Shown here: positions 1-12,040 of the stretch, piece by piece | How positions within the stretch are numbered: the first letter of the stretch is position 1 | How the letters are laid out: every line of letters starts with the position of its first letter | Assembly: GCF_036711975.1 (NCBI RefSeq) | Contig: NC_091976.1 | Location: 8,246,001-8,310,000, forward strand | Length of the DNA: 64,000 bases | DNA from: Onthophagus taurus | Taxonomy: Eukaryota; Arthropoda; Insecta; Coleoptera; Scarabaeidae | Reading direction: 5' to 3' | Notes under the pieces: generated by a model | Seen by the model: only the letters and a program-made list of their open reading frames with translations | What the model was told of the DNA's origin: nothing | The model's database searches: none | Made by a program: the position numbers and the translations under genes

Positions 1-140
1 AAACTAAACTATAACTACAACCACGATAAAAAACCAGAGCGAAGTCAAAGAAACTACAATTACAATAACAATTCGAACTGTGATAATAATGATAAAACCT
101 ACGGTAGTAATAATAGATATGATAATAATTACTGGGGGAA
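1..140 (+). other. Asn/Tyr-rich coding-like fragment, possibly retroelement gag
   Basis: Frame 1 is open from the window edge to about position 140 and is very rich in Asn and Tyr, with short runs such as NYNYNN and NNRYDNNYWGN. This composition resembles low-complexity gag tails of some retroelements, but no zinc knuckle is visible. It joins abruptly to Penelope-type reverse transcriptase at about 140 in another frame. It could also be a host low-complexity exon. Confidence 0.3.
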
Positions 141-1218
141 TTCTACGAGCAATGCGAAGGAGCAGCCATGGGATCACCTCTGTCTCCTGTGATAGCCAAT
201 TTTTACATGGAGATGTTTGAAGAGGAGGCGCTAAAGAAGAGTCCTTGGAAACCGAAGCTATGGCTCCGTTACGTCGATGACACTTTCGTGATCTGGCAAC
301 ATGGAAAAGAGCAACTCCAGGAATTTCTAGACCACTTCAATTCACAGCACCCCATGATAAAATTTACCATGGAAACAGAAAATGCAATACAGTTGCCATT
401 CCTGGATGTGTTAGTCACTAGGAAGACAGATGGGGGCATGGAACTGGGAGTATATCGAAAGAAGACACATACGAATAGGTACATGCAGGCTTCATCCCAC
501 CACCACCCACAACAGAAGAGGTCCGTGATTCAAGCCTTATTCCAGCGAGCAGAGAGGATATGCGATAAAGAGAACCTAAGAAAAGAAGAAAGATTCCTAG
601 AAGATGTGCTGCAGAAGAACGGCTATACGATGAGAGATATCCGACGATCTACCAAACCACACAAACAGAAGGATGACTCGGTAAGTACGACACTAGCCGG
701 TTTTATCTGCCTTCCTTATGTTTCAGGTATGATGGAGCGAATTGCGAGGCGTCTGAAGAAAAATGATATCGTGGTACGATACGGTACGATCAGCAAAATA
801 CAAAACGCTCTTCCGATAGCCAAAGACAAACTAACCCTATTAAAGGGAGCTGGAGTCTACCGGCTATCTTGCAGTTGAGGGAAATATTACGTTGGCCAAA
901 CTGGACGTAACATCGAGTGCCGCATCAAGGAACACGAAAGAGACATCCGACTAAGGAAGATCCAACAATCTGCAGTCGCAGAGCATTGCCACAAAGGAGG
1001 ACACAGCATAGAGTTCGAAAAAACTAAAAGTGCTAGCAAGAAACGGACATTACTTCCAAAGATTGACGAGAGAGGCGATAGAGATTCATCGACATGGGAA
1101 TAACATGAATAGAGAAGATGGCTGGGAACTCAGCCGCACATGGAAGATGTTGGTGAACTCAACGAAGCCTTCTCCACCCGGATTTGACAAAACAACTTGG
1201 TTGACAATTAGACACTAA
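141..1218 (+). pseudogene. Penelope-like element: reverse transcriptase plus GIY-YIG endonuclease, broken
   Basis: The open stretch 168-878 matches the C-terminal half of a Penelope-type reverse transcriptase: MGSPLSPVIANFYME, then the catalytic YVDDTF box at about residue 35 and PFLDVLV. The GIY-YIG module follows: GVYRLSC ends at an in-frame TGA near 876, after which YYVGQTGRN and the Arg/Glu-bearing IKEHERD continue in the same frame. A second break, a frameshift near the A-rich run at 1018-1030, puts the last part in the frame of 1030-1218. The N-terminal half of the reverse transcriptase is missing, so this is a 5'-truncated dead copy. Family knowledge: these elements prime reverse transcription at nicks made by the GIY-YIG nuclease. 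Confidence 0.85.
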
Positions 1219-1420
1219 TTAGTTACTAATTACCTTTTCATGTATTTATTGTCAAATTTTAAAACGAATTCGTCACTTCGAACACCTTTCTGAAGAAGGT
1301 TGCAACATGGCATCCGAAACGTCAAACATTTTTTCGAAAAACGCACGGCTTAACCCGAAAATTTCTAGTTCTAGGTCTAGTGTTAGTTCTAGTTTTAGTT
1401 TAAATATTAAAAGTTGTTAT
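1219..1420 (+). other. Penelope-like element 3' tail with hammerhead-like core motifs
   Basis: Just after the coding remnant there is CTGAAGA at about 1290, then about 19 nt, then CGAAACGTC at about 1315. CUGANGA and GAAAC are the two conserved strands of a hammerhead ribozyme, and such ribozymes are known in Penelope-like elements. Stem II is poor here (about two GC pairs), so activity is doubtful. The rest is AT-rich, with short TCTAGT repeats. Confidence 0.35.
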
Positions 1421-1485
1421 TGTGTCAATTTAATTTATTATTTGCAAGATTTTTTCCTTGAAAATTATTAACCATAAGTCTTATA

Positions 1486-2182
1486 CAGGTTGGTCCGTTA
1501 CTAATGGAACACAGAGCAACAGTGAATTTCTTACATTAAATTATTACAATTTATCTCAGTCTACTTGTTAATAATAACGAAGATACAGATGAGTAAAGTT
1601 TATACTTTATTTTCGTTTTTCTTTAATAATTTTCACTGTCGATTAGCATTAATACTCTAGTATTAATGCCAATTGACGGTGTTAGTCTAGTGTTTGACCA
1701 AATAATCTTTTTCAACGCCAACCAATGTTTACTGAACATAATTAAAGTTTGCAAAGTGGCTTTAAACAGTGATTATCTTGGAAACGGAGAACTTTAGAGA
1801 AGATTGGTAGGTATACCAAATTTATGTAAAAATGTCTGAGAAACTGTTTCAAGTTGTGTGAGTTGCAAAAATTTTAACGATGAAAAGGATATGTCTACTT
1901 TAAAAGAGTTTTTTAAGGCAGGCAGTGCCATCTGAAAGATAAATTAAAACTAATACCAAATTATTATTTATCGTCTTAAAAAATGGTAATGCATCAATTT
2001 TCATGGTCATAATGCAAGAGAAAACGAAATATTTAAAGAAAAGCGAAAATAAAGTATTAACTTTAATCATCTGTATTTTCATTATTATTAACAATTGGAC
2101 TAACATAAATTGGGTTAAATCGTAACAATTTAATGTAAGGAATTCACTGTTCCTCTGTGTCCTAGTAGTAACGGACCACCCT
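1486..2182. mobile_element. MITE, about 0.7 kb, with imperfect TIRs and TA target
   Basis: The left end (CAGGTTGGTCCGTTACTA) and the inverted right end (AGGGTGGTCCGTTACTA) match over about 65 bp with several mismatches, and both are flanked by TA. No transposase is visible inside. A shorter palindrome lies at about 1640-1675 (ATTAATACTCTAGTATTAAT). It is probably a non-autonomous Tc1/mariner-type element. End positions are good to a base or two. Confidence 0.6.
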
Positions 2183-2375
2183 ATAGGTATATAAAAATAT
2201 AGGTAGATACAATTAAATAAAATCGCAGTATATCGTAAAATACTTCATCCTTGTTAATTGTATAGATACTTTTTAATTTCCACCAATTTTGAAGTAAAAA
2301 ATTGACAAAAATATCTTTTTGGCCAAGATTTTTAACTAATTCGCTTCTGTGCGCCGCGCCGCGAAAAAAAAGCAA

Positions 2376-2455
2376 AAAGCCGCGATATTATTTCGTTTGA
2401 ATACTTGCTATTTTCCACTTCAAATAACGCAAAATATAAAATTTATCAAAATTGA
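2376..2455 (-). repeat. Fragment of the MITE nested at 60.4 kb
   Basis: About 75 bp here (AAGCCGCGA.ATTATTTCGTTT through ACGCAAAATATAAAA) matches the reverse complement of 60481-60550 at roughly 88 percent by eye. It is a stray copy of the GGGGTCATAC-ended MITE. The flanks 2183-2375 and 2456-2640 are AT-rich with nothing recognisable. Confidence 0.5.
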
Positions 2456-2639
2456 GTTTGGAGGTGTCACAACATTTTTTTAAAAAGTTAAACAAGTCGG
2501 ACAATCGGCCAAACACGTATAGAACGCTGCACCGCAGAGAACCCCTCAAATTTTATATGGGCCAGCATTCAACCAGTATCGTCCCCAGATGCTCTCAGAC
2601 AAGGTACCGAATGGCGTGGTGATAATTGCTATAAAATAA

Positions 2640-4053
2640 ACGACAAAACCTATTTTCATGTTTAAGATCCACCACATTTATTGAAAGGTCAACAATATAC
2701 TGCAAAATGGCAACACATATTGGATGCATATTACATCGACAATCCATCCAGTGAATTTCGTGCCATGCCAAAATTGAAGGATGACCACGTAATTCCTGGT
2801 AAAATACGAGTTATGAAAGTGTCGTGTGCTAGCCAAACGTTTAGTTGTACAGTAGCTTCTGTAATGGCACTATTTGTACGATCAGGTAGCAATTTAGCCA
2901 TTGTTAGTAATATTTATAGAATGATAATTGCATTTTGAACTTCACAGGTACAACTAGTGCAGATGGACGAATTTTGGACCAGTCTGCAATGGACACTGTG
3001 TACACAATCAAATTTTTCAATGATCTATTCGATAGTGTCAATTCCAGTCAGTTAGCGCTAAACACAAACATACCATTATGTTGTGCAGTAACGAATAAAT
3101 CGCCTCATCTGTCTTTTTGGCAAAATGCTAAAAAAATGTTGTCTACCATGAAATTTGTAGATAAGAAAGGCAGCAGATCAACACCACCATCCATCAAGAA
3201 CTGGATTGTTACGTTAAATAGTTTGGAGGGCATTTTCAAATATCTGCAAGAAAAATATGGTATATCCAGTTTAAAAACACGATTATTAAACCAAGATCCA
3301 ATAGAAAATTTCTTTGAACAAATGAGACAACATAGTGGAAGAAACGTCAATCCGGCCCCAGTTAATTTTATTGGAAATTTTAAAACTTTGTTAATTAATA
3401 ATTTCGTTAGTACTCATTCACTGGGTGCCAATTGTGAAAATGAAGATGGAACAAAATTATTAAATAATGTAAATCAGTTCCTTTCATTTGACGTAGGAGA
3501 AGAAGAGTGTACTCCTCAATCAATACAAATTTCTTCATTTCCAACAGTAACATATATGCCATATGCCGACAAAATTGCAGTAGGCTATATTAGTGGCTTT
3601 CTTGCCAAACAAATTGCCTCTTTTTACAAATGTGAAATTTGTAAACAGAATATTTTAACAACTAACAAAGTTCAAGAGTGGCATGATTTGGTGTCAGAAA
3701 AAGATTCCGCACCGTTGGCTCCTAAAGTGATGTATTGCACAAGAAATTTTATTCGAGGGTTATATGCTTCATATAATATTATTATACATGTACTACCTAA
3801 TGTATGTTTCAAAAAAGGTTTTTTTTACGCATTGTATAATTATTTAAAAAATGAAGTGAACTTTAATTTCACAGTTTGTGAACATACAGAAGAAGTTGTG
3901 AACAACATTTTAAAAGAATTTTTAATTTTTTGTAGTTTTAATTGGACGACCGGTATAAACAGAATTCTTAATGGCAAAGATATCCGCGCCAAATATCGTA
4001 ATGATCCTATTTGTAATCAGGCTCATAAGTTACAACAAAAACGCAGATCGTAA
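2640..4053 (+). pseudogene. P-element/THAP9-like transposase, C-terminal half
   Basis: Reading starts near 2640 in DKTYFHV, hits one TAA, then runs through DPPHLLKG, AMPKLKDDHVIPGKI and MKVSCASQTFS, a conserved P-element transposase block. A 62-nt intron (2886-2947, donor CAG/GTAGC, acceptor TTCACAG) joins it in phase to the longer stretch 2948-4053. That carries FFNDLFDSVNSS and the C-terminal signature LNQDPIENFFEQMR. The THAP DNA-binding domain and N-terminal half are absent. The preserved intron and long frame suggest recent decay. A Cys pair (CEICKQN) near 3632 may bind zinc. The inference as transposase rests on these motifs; it is not an intact gene. Confidence 0.75.
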
Positions 4054-4382
4054 AAAGGTGCTTATTGTATATATTTTTATGTATTTAAATAATATTTTTT
4101 TTACTTACTATGGTGTATTATTTTTTAACTTTACTTATGAGTATACCCAAATATGTTCCAACACCTCCAGTATTAATTGAATACATTTAATATATATCCC
4201 GATAAACTTTAAATTAATACTACTTTCTTATTAAAATAAAATTTCAGTACAAACCCGTTAAATACATTAAAATAAGTCGAATTAATAAATAATAGAAAAG
4301 AAAATGTTAATTTATGTTATTCACAAAAGGTAATTCATATAATCTTTTCATTTTTTATTGCAGTTGAACTTATAAAACATAT

Positions 4383-4544
4383 GCACTTAGAAAAATGCTG
4401 TGAAATTTATAGCTATATCACCGTAAAATTAAAATCTATTGTACTTATATTTTACTATGGTTTTTAAACAAATAATTATAAGTACAATACATTCATTACA
4501 GTTTTACAGTGATATAACTAAATTTTACAGCATTTTTCTCAGTG
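4383..4544. mobile_element. Foldback MITE, about 160 bp
   Basis: The two arms, about 65 bp each, are inverted copies: ACTTAGAAAAATGCTGTGAA at the left against TTTACAGCATTTTTCTCAGT at the right, continuing through GTACTTAT/ATAAGTAC. No coding potential. The family was not identified. Confidence 0.6.
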
Positions 4545-4831
4545 TACATTAAAAAATAATAGTACATGTAATTTAAAAAAAGCGCTGCATATATAATTGA
4601 TTAGTTAGGGGACACGTGCCAATAGATGGCGCTAAAAACGCTGAGCCAGCAGTTTGTTAATAGTTATACACCTATTGTAGTTATCTATGATCGTCCCCAT
4701 AGCGAAGACATAGAGATAAAACATAAAGCGGGCGCTGACTGTACTCACCCCGGGTTTTGATTTCTTTATTTTTAATCTTCAAGAATACTTCCGGTCTTTC
4801 TTCTTTAACAATATCGACAGCACCACTTCAA

Positions 4832-5085
4832 AATCGATTTGGAAAAAGGGAGCTCGTCTTTTCGACTCGTTCAGCGCTATGCGAATACAGAAGGAACGCA
4901 CACGATGCAGGAAGAGATGGAAAGGAAGCTTGCTTTGGCGCCTTTGGCGGGAACCTTTACGCAGGAGTTATACGGTTGGCAAACCTACAAGGTTTACCAA
5001 TCGTATCCTTTTTTGGTTGGTTTTCGATGGAAAGAAAACGCTTCAATTTCTTTTAAAGAAGAAGTTTATTCAATAAAGGAAAGTT
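4832..5085 (+). repeat. Dispersed repeat, copy A, with open reading frame of about 80 aa
   Basis: This stretch matches the reverse complement of 15545-15778 at roughly 90 percent. One frame stays open in both copies (core GTFTQELYGWQTYK, then SYPFLVGFRW), and the one clear indel between the copies is 9 nt, in frame. Three frames overlap here, so which is coding, if any, is unsure. The product is unknown. The flank 4545-4831 contains CCAATAGATGGCGCTA and no gene. Confidence 0.45.
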
Positions 5086-5159
5086 TAAAAAGTTTTTTTA
5101 AATTTACGAAAACATAAACATGAGACAATTATTTACCGTCAATTAATAATTATTATATA

Positions 5160-6426
5160 CAGTGTGTCCCCGGATTGTGTCCCCGTAAGGTATAATTGAC
5201 GATAAATTTTTGAATTCAAATCTCATCTTTTGCAGTTAAAGTCTGGATGTCATAAAACGAAATATAACCAAGTTTTACGTCAAATATCCTCAAAGTACCA
5301 AAGTTAACGCATGAAGTTTGTTGACCGTTGCAGGTAAAGTGGTCTTTCTGAACAATGTACAACAAAAGTTGATTAAGATAAAATGTTTGTTATGTTAAAT
5401 TATAGCGATATGTCGAATGAAAATATTTTTCTAATATTCCGTTTAACAATAAAAACAAATGATCTGAGTGAACTAACAATTGTCATTTGATGATGATGTT
5501 TACATTACAACATAAAATATTTATAGTGCAGTGCTATGGATTGGGGAACATTAGTTACAATGCAGTTTTAAGGTAATTTGAGGAAAAATTTTGATTTTTA
5601 GTAGATAAAAAAAAAACAATTAAGAGAGTTGTTAAAAAATTTTCGAAAACGAGCAATGTGGAAAATTAAAGGAAGGAAAAAAAGTTTTTAGATGAACATG
5701 ATGCGGGGTCGATTGTTGCAGTAACGAACGCAATGGATTACGGTAAGGTGTCGTTAAGAAGGACAGTTCAAGTGGGTATAAGTAAATCGCATTTACAAAG
5801 AATGTATCGAGAAAATAAAATATTGCCGTATAACCAAAATTTAACCACACTATCGAAGTAGGTGATGAACCATGGCTGCCAAGAAGTCCGGATTTATCTA
5901 TTATGGATTTTTATTTTTGAGATTATATGAAACAAAAAGTGTACACTGAAAATTTTAATAACAATTTAGACCTTTTAAAACAAAAAATTGTAATTGTTAT
6001 TAGAGAAATTCCGTTGGAACATATTAGAAAAAGTTATAAACAATGTCGGAAAAGGGCTGAATTATGTGTTAGTGTTGGTGGTGGTATCATTGAATAAGCT
6101 TTTATATTAATTTAGTTTAGTTCGAAAATGTTTTGTTAATCTTATGATTTAAAAGTCTGCATTTTGCTGGTATATCCTAAATTAATAAAATTCGGCATGT
6201 CGCCATAATTTAACATAACAAACATTTTATCTTAATCAACTTTTGTTGTACATTGGTCAGAAAGACCACTTTACCTGCAACGGTTAACAAACTTCTTGCC
6301 TTAACTTTGGTATTTTTCACGTAAAACTTGGTTATATTTCGTTTTATGACATCCAGACTTTAATTGCAAAAGATGGAATTTGAATTCAAAAATGTATCGT
6401 CAATTATACCTTACGGGGACACACTG
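5160..6426. mobile_element. Mariner/IS630-type transposon with TIRs of about 250 bp
   Basis: The ends CAGTGTGTCCCC and GGGGACACACTG are flanked by TA (5158-5159 and 6427-6428). The TIRs run about 250 bp inwards (to about 5410, and from about 6175). The left end carries an extra 15-nt direct repeat of TGTGTCCCCG that the right end lacks. The interior keeps scraps of a mariner-like transposase on the + strand, for example VGISKSHLQRMYRENKILPY near 5770-5830 and IREIPLEHIRKSYKQC near 6000-6045, broken by stops, deletions and shifts. It is dead but its structure is clear. Confidence 0.75.
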
Positions 6427-7211
6427 TATATGTATTAATAATTTTTTCGGAAACAGGTTTAGGTGGTGAATTTACACTTATAAAAGGCATAAACAAACGG
6501 TAAGGATTTATATCCGTTGCTTCGTTCATTAATAATTCTTTGTTATTATTATTTAGATATTTCCATGATCAATCGCCCTCTCTTGAGGGGCGCCCAAGTT
6601 ATGTTTTGTAATTTATTATGAGTGATTTAAAAATGTACCAATAGATGGTACACATTTTGTACGGGTTAATAAGATGTAAAGTTCAAGACATACTCGGGTT
6701 TTGTACTTCAAACAGAACGGTCTCAGTTCGCCTATACCCATTTACGCCAATACATTTATATTAAATTCATTGTGACGGGGAAGGAAGAGAAGAGAAAGAC
6801 TAATTAAAGATAGTTATGAGGTGAGATTTGATTTTTATTGAATTTTACAAGAGCCTTATCCTATTATAAATCGATTCACAATTGATTTTGCTATTTCATA
6901 AACCACGTTTAAATTTTGAACCAGTCTTTTTCATTATTTATGTTGCTGGGATTTTCCACATTAATTAATGTCACTAAGAATTTTTATTTTCCTTTTTCAT
7001 CAATTTCTCTGCGTTTTACGCCTTTTCGTCACTCAGAATTAATTATTATTTTTTTTTTGTTTTTCTGATTATTTCTCTCGCAGAATAATTATTGGTTTTC
7101 GTTGGTTTTCGTTCAACCAGAATTGTTATTATTTTTTCTTTTTCTTTCATAATCGCTAGCCTTTCTTTTCTTAAGATATTTTCTTTTTTATAATTTTTCG
7201 CATTCATCGTT
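6427..7211. other. Intergenic, probable retroelement leader or LTR remnants
   Basis: No gene is seen. The segment 6568-6597 (ATCAATCGCCCTCTC plus TTGAGGGGCGCCCAA) recurs with one mismatch at 12262-12291 and can fold as a short hairpin. 6780-7211 is T-rich and leads into the gag start of the BEL copy at 7212, so it may be its leader. No LTR pair was found. Confidence 0.35.
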
Positions 7212-10200
7212 ATGGGCGAAAAACTTAGGAAACTTTCTTTACGTCGTACCGGTTTCTATAATCGGTTACAAGAATCCATGACGTTTGGTAAACAAACTTC
7301 CTTAGATCCTATCCAAAAATTAATTTATTAACCCAACCCAACGCACCCCTATTGGCAGATTTATGGTATCCTTACCTTTTAAAAATTCAGAACCAGTTCT
7401 TGGTAATTCCAGCAAAACTGCAATAAAACGATTTCTCTCACGCGAACACCGTTTATTGAAAAATCCATGCATTGGAAGCAGTCTTATTAACTAATGAAAA
7501 GTCTTCTTTGGGCCGGTCTAAATCCATCAATCAAAAATCGATTACGATGACCACTGAAAACCACTTCGATGACCACTTCGGTAAATAACAAACCTGCCAC
7601 GTGCTTATTATGCCCAGAGTCTCATCCGATATACAGGTGCAATATTTTTAATTCTAAATCTGCAACAGAAAGGTTAACAATTGCCAGAGAACATAATCTG
7701 TGTCGAAATTGCCTCAGCAAACATCATGCTACTCCAAATTGTTCATCGACACGTACATGTCGTGTTTGCAAGCAGAGACATCACACTGCTTTACACATTG
7801 CTCGTTCGAAATCTCCTACGGTTCACGTGGGAACTTCATTTCATCAAAATCCTGCTCACGTTCAGGAAACTTATCATCAAGTTATTCTGCCAATTGCCTG
7901 CATCCGAATAAAGGATCAGTTTGGAAGATTAATCGACTCAGGAAGCATGTCCAATTTTATTTCTGAACGATTTGCTAAAAAATTACGTCTGCCACGAAAG
8001 CATACTTCATGTTTAGAGATCCAAGGATTAAATTCCATGACCTCATTATGCAATAAAGGATCTGTCGACTGTTCAATTCAGCCTCTACATTCGTCCGATC
8101 CATCCTTTAATTTCAATGCTATCCTTACTCATCACATCTGTTCTGATCCTCCCTCAATTTCATCCATAATCTCAAAGTATACTCACTTGCAACATCTAGA
8201 TCCTCCCAAAGAAGATAGTCCTACCTTGCCTTCCGTCGACCTACTTTTGGGCGCAGAATTAGTCCCTCAAATCTTTACCGAAGGCCGTATCCAAGGCCGA
8301 TCCCATGAACCCATCGCTGTGAATTCGGTCTTTGGATGGATCATCATGGGAAAAACATCTATTGCAACAACCACTTCAAATTCGACCTGTTTATCTACCA
8401 CTAACTCTTCCCTTCAGAAGTCGATTCAAAGATTTTGGGAAATAGAAGCGGCGAGACAGAACCCACTTCACTAGAAGAAAAATGTGGAATTCATTTCAAG
8501 GCTAATTACCAACGCACCCCTATTGGCAGATTTATGGTATCCTTACCTTTTAAAAATTCAGAACCAGTTCTTGGTGATTCCAGCAAAACTGCAATAAAAC
8601 GATTTCTCTCACGCGAACACCGTTTATTGAAAAATCCATCCTTAAGAAGCAATTATGTCCAATTTATGCAAGATTATCTACAATCAAACCACATGTTAGT
8701 AAGTCCTGCATCAGAAAATCCTTCTAAAGAATCATATTATATACCTCATCATTGTATCATGCAGTCAGATAATTCTTCATCCAAATTCAGAGTGGTTTTC
8801 GATGCATCGGCCCAAAGCTACAACAAGACATTGTTAAAGTTTTACTAGCATTTGGATGTTTCACTTACGCTTTTACCGGCGACATTAAATAAATGTATAG
8901 ACAGATCTTAATTTCACCTTCTGACCGATCATATCAAAAGATCTTTTGGCGGTTTGATCCTGATGAGCCTATTCAAGAATATATTTTAAATACAGTGACA
9001 TACGGTGTGGCCTCAGCTCCGTTCCTGGCTCTACGTACCTTGCTAGAACTGGCCAAAATTTATGACAATAAATATCCTATGGCTGCTTCTGTATTGCGCA
9101 ATCATGTATATGTCGATGATATTGTCGCAAGAGCCCAGTCCATTAAAGAAGCACTTGATTTACAACAAGAACTAATCAATTTGTTGAAAGAGGGAGCTTT
9201 TGAATTGAGAAAATGGGCAAGCAATTCCAGTACGGTTTTAAGAGCTGTATCCAGCACAGATCTATCTACGCCAATATCATTGGATTACGACGAAGGAAGT
9301 TATATCAAGGTTCTTGGACTTGAGTGGAATCCAACCTCAGATGAATTTCAATATTCTTATTCCTCTCGTCCTGCTCCTTGTACCAAACGTTCCATATTAT
9401 CGGAGATTGCACGTATTTATGACCCCTTAGGGTTCTTAACTCCTTGCACGTTACAGGCAAAAATATTTATGCAACAGTTGTGGCAACTAAAAGTTAATTG
9501 GGATGATCCTCCTCCATTATCGCTTTCTCAAGATTGGAAAATTTTTAAAACCAATTTAATTCATTTATCCCACTGGAAGTTACCTCGAAGGATTGTTCCT
9601 GAGAAGATAAAATCCATTCAGCTGCATCTTTTCTGTGATGCCTCGCAGAAAGGGTATTGCGCAATGGCATTTTTAAGATGTCAAGGTCAAGATAAATCGG
9701 TCACCACTTCATTCCTTTATGCAAAAGTTCGTGTAGCTCCTTTTAAACAGTTATCGATCCCACAGCTCGAACTTTGCAGTGCGGTTTTACTTGTTGATGT
9801 TCTCGACAATATCAGAAAATCTATGCGTGGTCGGATTCTCAAGTCACGCTATCATGGATTGCAGCTTCTCCAAGCCGGTGGAAAACTTTTGTTGCCAACC
9901 GTGTAACATATATTCAAAACATCTTACCCGCTACTCATTGGAGATACCTTCTGTCATCGTGCAATCCGACAGACTGTGGTTCACGTGGCCTTTCTCCTGA
10001 CCAGTTAATTAAATCTGACCTGTGGTGGAAAGGCTCTCCATGGCTTTCAGATGTACCAGAAAATTGGCCTTCGCCCTTTCTTCATAAATTTGAGTTTTGT
10101 GATACAATTCCTGAAACTAAAGTATAACTTGTCAATAACGTTGAAATTAAAAGTAACTGTATTGATTACCTTCTGAATAAATTTTCCTCGATTAAGAAAA

Positions 10201-11051
10201 TTCAACGCATTTTTTCATACATCAAAAGATTCATCAACTGTCGCAAAAAGCGTAATCAATTCCCAGATCTGTCATTATCGCAACAAGAAGTCCAATCTGC
10301 TTTAACTTCTATCATTTTTCATGTCCAACGACAAGAGTTCGCTAAATTAATTCAACAAATTGAAACCAATCAGCTGCCTGCTAAACCCCTTCGAAAGCTA
10401 GCTCCCTTCCTTGATGGGGATGGTTTAATCAGGGTGGGTGGTCGGTTAAAAAATGCTGTTATACCGTTTGATCATTGGCATCCAGTTTTGCTACCAAAGA
10501 ACAATCGGTTAAGTGAAGTAATTGTGGAAGACATTCACAAAAAATACCTTCACCCGGGACAACGAACCCTTCAAGCATTGGTCCTGCAGCATTATTGGAT
10601 TCTCCACTCCAGAAGTGTGCTGTTCAGAGTCCTCTCCAGATGTCTCAGATGTTTTCGTTGTAATCCGAAGTCGTATGCACCAATGATGGCTGATCGGCCA
10701 CCAAAGCCGTACACACAAATATACAAAAATAAGATTTTACAGACCGCGCTCCTCTTGTACGGTGGAAGATGGTGTATATTGGTCCAGCAAAATCAATCGC
10801 CACTTGAGAAAAGGCCTTAAGTTGAGAGACTCGTGTTGTTGGAAGATAAGTGGACTTTGCCAACGAAGAATCTTTCAATTGGGGACCTGGTTATCATACG
10901 TGTTGAGCAAACACCTCCACTACACTGGAAATTGGCACGGATTACCGAAATCTTTCCCGGAGACGACGGTGTTGTCAAAGTGGCAGCTGTCAAAACCAAT
11001 AATGGGTACCTCACGCGGCCGGTAACAAAACTGTGTCCGTTACCGATGTAA
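7212..11051 (+). pseudogene. Decayed BEL/Pao retrotransposon gag-pol
   Basis: In order: a gag N-terminus (ATG 7212, about 40 codons, then TAA); a displaced copy of a pol segment (7335-7471); gag zinc-knuckle region (CRNCLSKHHATPNC, CRVCKQRHH, about 7700-7790); aspartic protease (LIDSGSMSNF, about 7925); reverse transcriptase (MYRQ, about 8893; YVDDIVARAQ, about 9110); RNase H (LHLFCDASQKGYCAM, about 9625); integrase zinc domain (HPGQRTL to CFRCNPKSYAP, 10551-10680); and the C-terminal domain (about 10835-11050). Breaks include a TAA where DIKQMYRQ is expected (8890), a deletion near 8815, a frameshift near 9830, loss of most of the integrase core and an inverted piece at about 10699-10833. 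LTRs were not recognised. Confidence 0.85.
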
Positions 11052-11647
11052 ATAATCACAATTGTAACTTTTTTTTTCGTTCTTTCAATTCAATGTTATT
11101 TTATATCTGTAACAAACCGCATTTTGGGATTCGAAAGCGATTAAAAAATAAAACGCAATACATTGTAGCAAACAGTAAGAACCATTGTAAAGGCAGAACT
11201 TTGTAATTTAATTACGAAGTTGCGTCTTGAGAACCGAGGGTCCAGACTAAATACTACGTAGGCGGTTCTGGCAGGAATGTGTCGAGGTGGCAGTTAGAGT
11301 AGATGCAGCAGGGAAGAAATGAAGAAAAAATCAGGGAATCGGTTACGGGATTGGAACAGAAAAGCATCGGGCGAAACCAGGAAATTAAAGTTTTTGGTGT
11401 GTTTTAAATTCGAGACGTGCGATTTGAACTTATAGCAATTTAGTTATAACATTCGTTGAATTGGATTCTTATTCTTCGATGAATATTTTAGTTTAACAAA
11501 CGGGTAAGCGTTATTAACATCTTATAATTTCCGATTTCTCATTGAACCTGCTAACCACCTCGGCAAATTTCGTAATGATGTTGTTGAATAGATTACGTCG
11601 TATAATTTTTACTTTTTAAAATCTTTGTTCAGATGTTTTTTTTTATA
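11052..11647. other. Intergenic after the BEL copy
   Basis: No gene, repeat pair or RNA gene is recognised. It follows the BEL stop directly and may contain its decayed 3' LTR. A less AT-rich patch lies at about 11230-11400. Confidence 0.3.
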
Positions 11648-12040
11648 CAGTGTGTCCCCGGATTGTGTCCCTGTAAGGTATAATTGACGATAAATTTTTG
11701 AATTCAAATTCCATCTTTTGCAATTAAAGTCTGGATGTCATAAAACGAAATATAATCAAGTTTTACGTCAAATGTCCTCAAAGTACCAAAGTTAACGCAA
11801 GAAGTGTGTTAACCGTTGCAGGTGAAGTGGTCTTTCAGTGCAATGTACAACAAAAGTTGATTAAGATAAAATGTTTGTTATGTTAAATTATAGCGATATG
11901 CCGAATTTTATTAATTTAGGATATAAAAGCAAAATGCAGATTTTTAAATCATAAGATTAACAAAACATTTTCGATCTAAACTAAATTAACATAAAAGCTT
12001 ATTCAATGATACCACCACCAACACTAATACATCGGAAAAG
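11648..12040. mobile_element. Terminal fragment of the same mariner family as 5160-6426
   Basis: It starts CAGTGTGTCCCC after TA and follows the TIR of the 5.2-kb element for about 250 bp. It then matches the reverse complement of that element's inner right side (about 6060-6175) up to CACCACCAACACTAATAC. The other end is missing. The last few bases (TCGGAAAAGGGC) appear in the opposite orientation to the reference copy, so a tiny inversion may mark the break. Confidence 0.65.

Noticed and set aside
9779..10000. Short + strand frame in the BEL RNase H region
   Set aside because: It is a frame shadow of the shifted BEL pol remnant; no separate gene.
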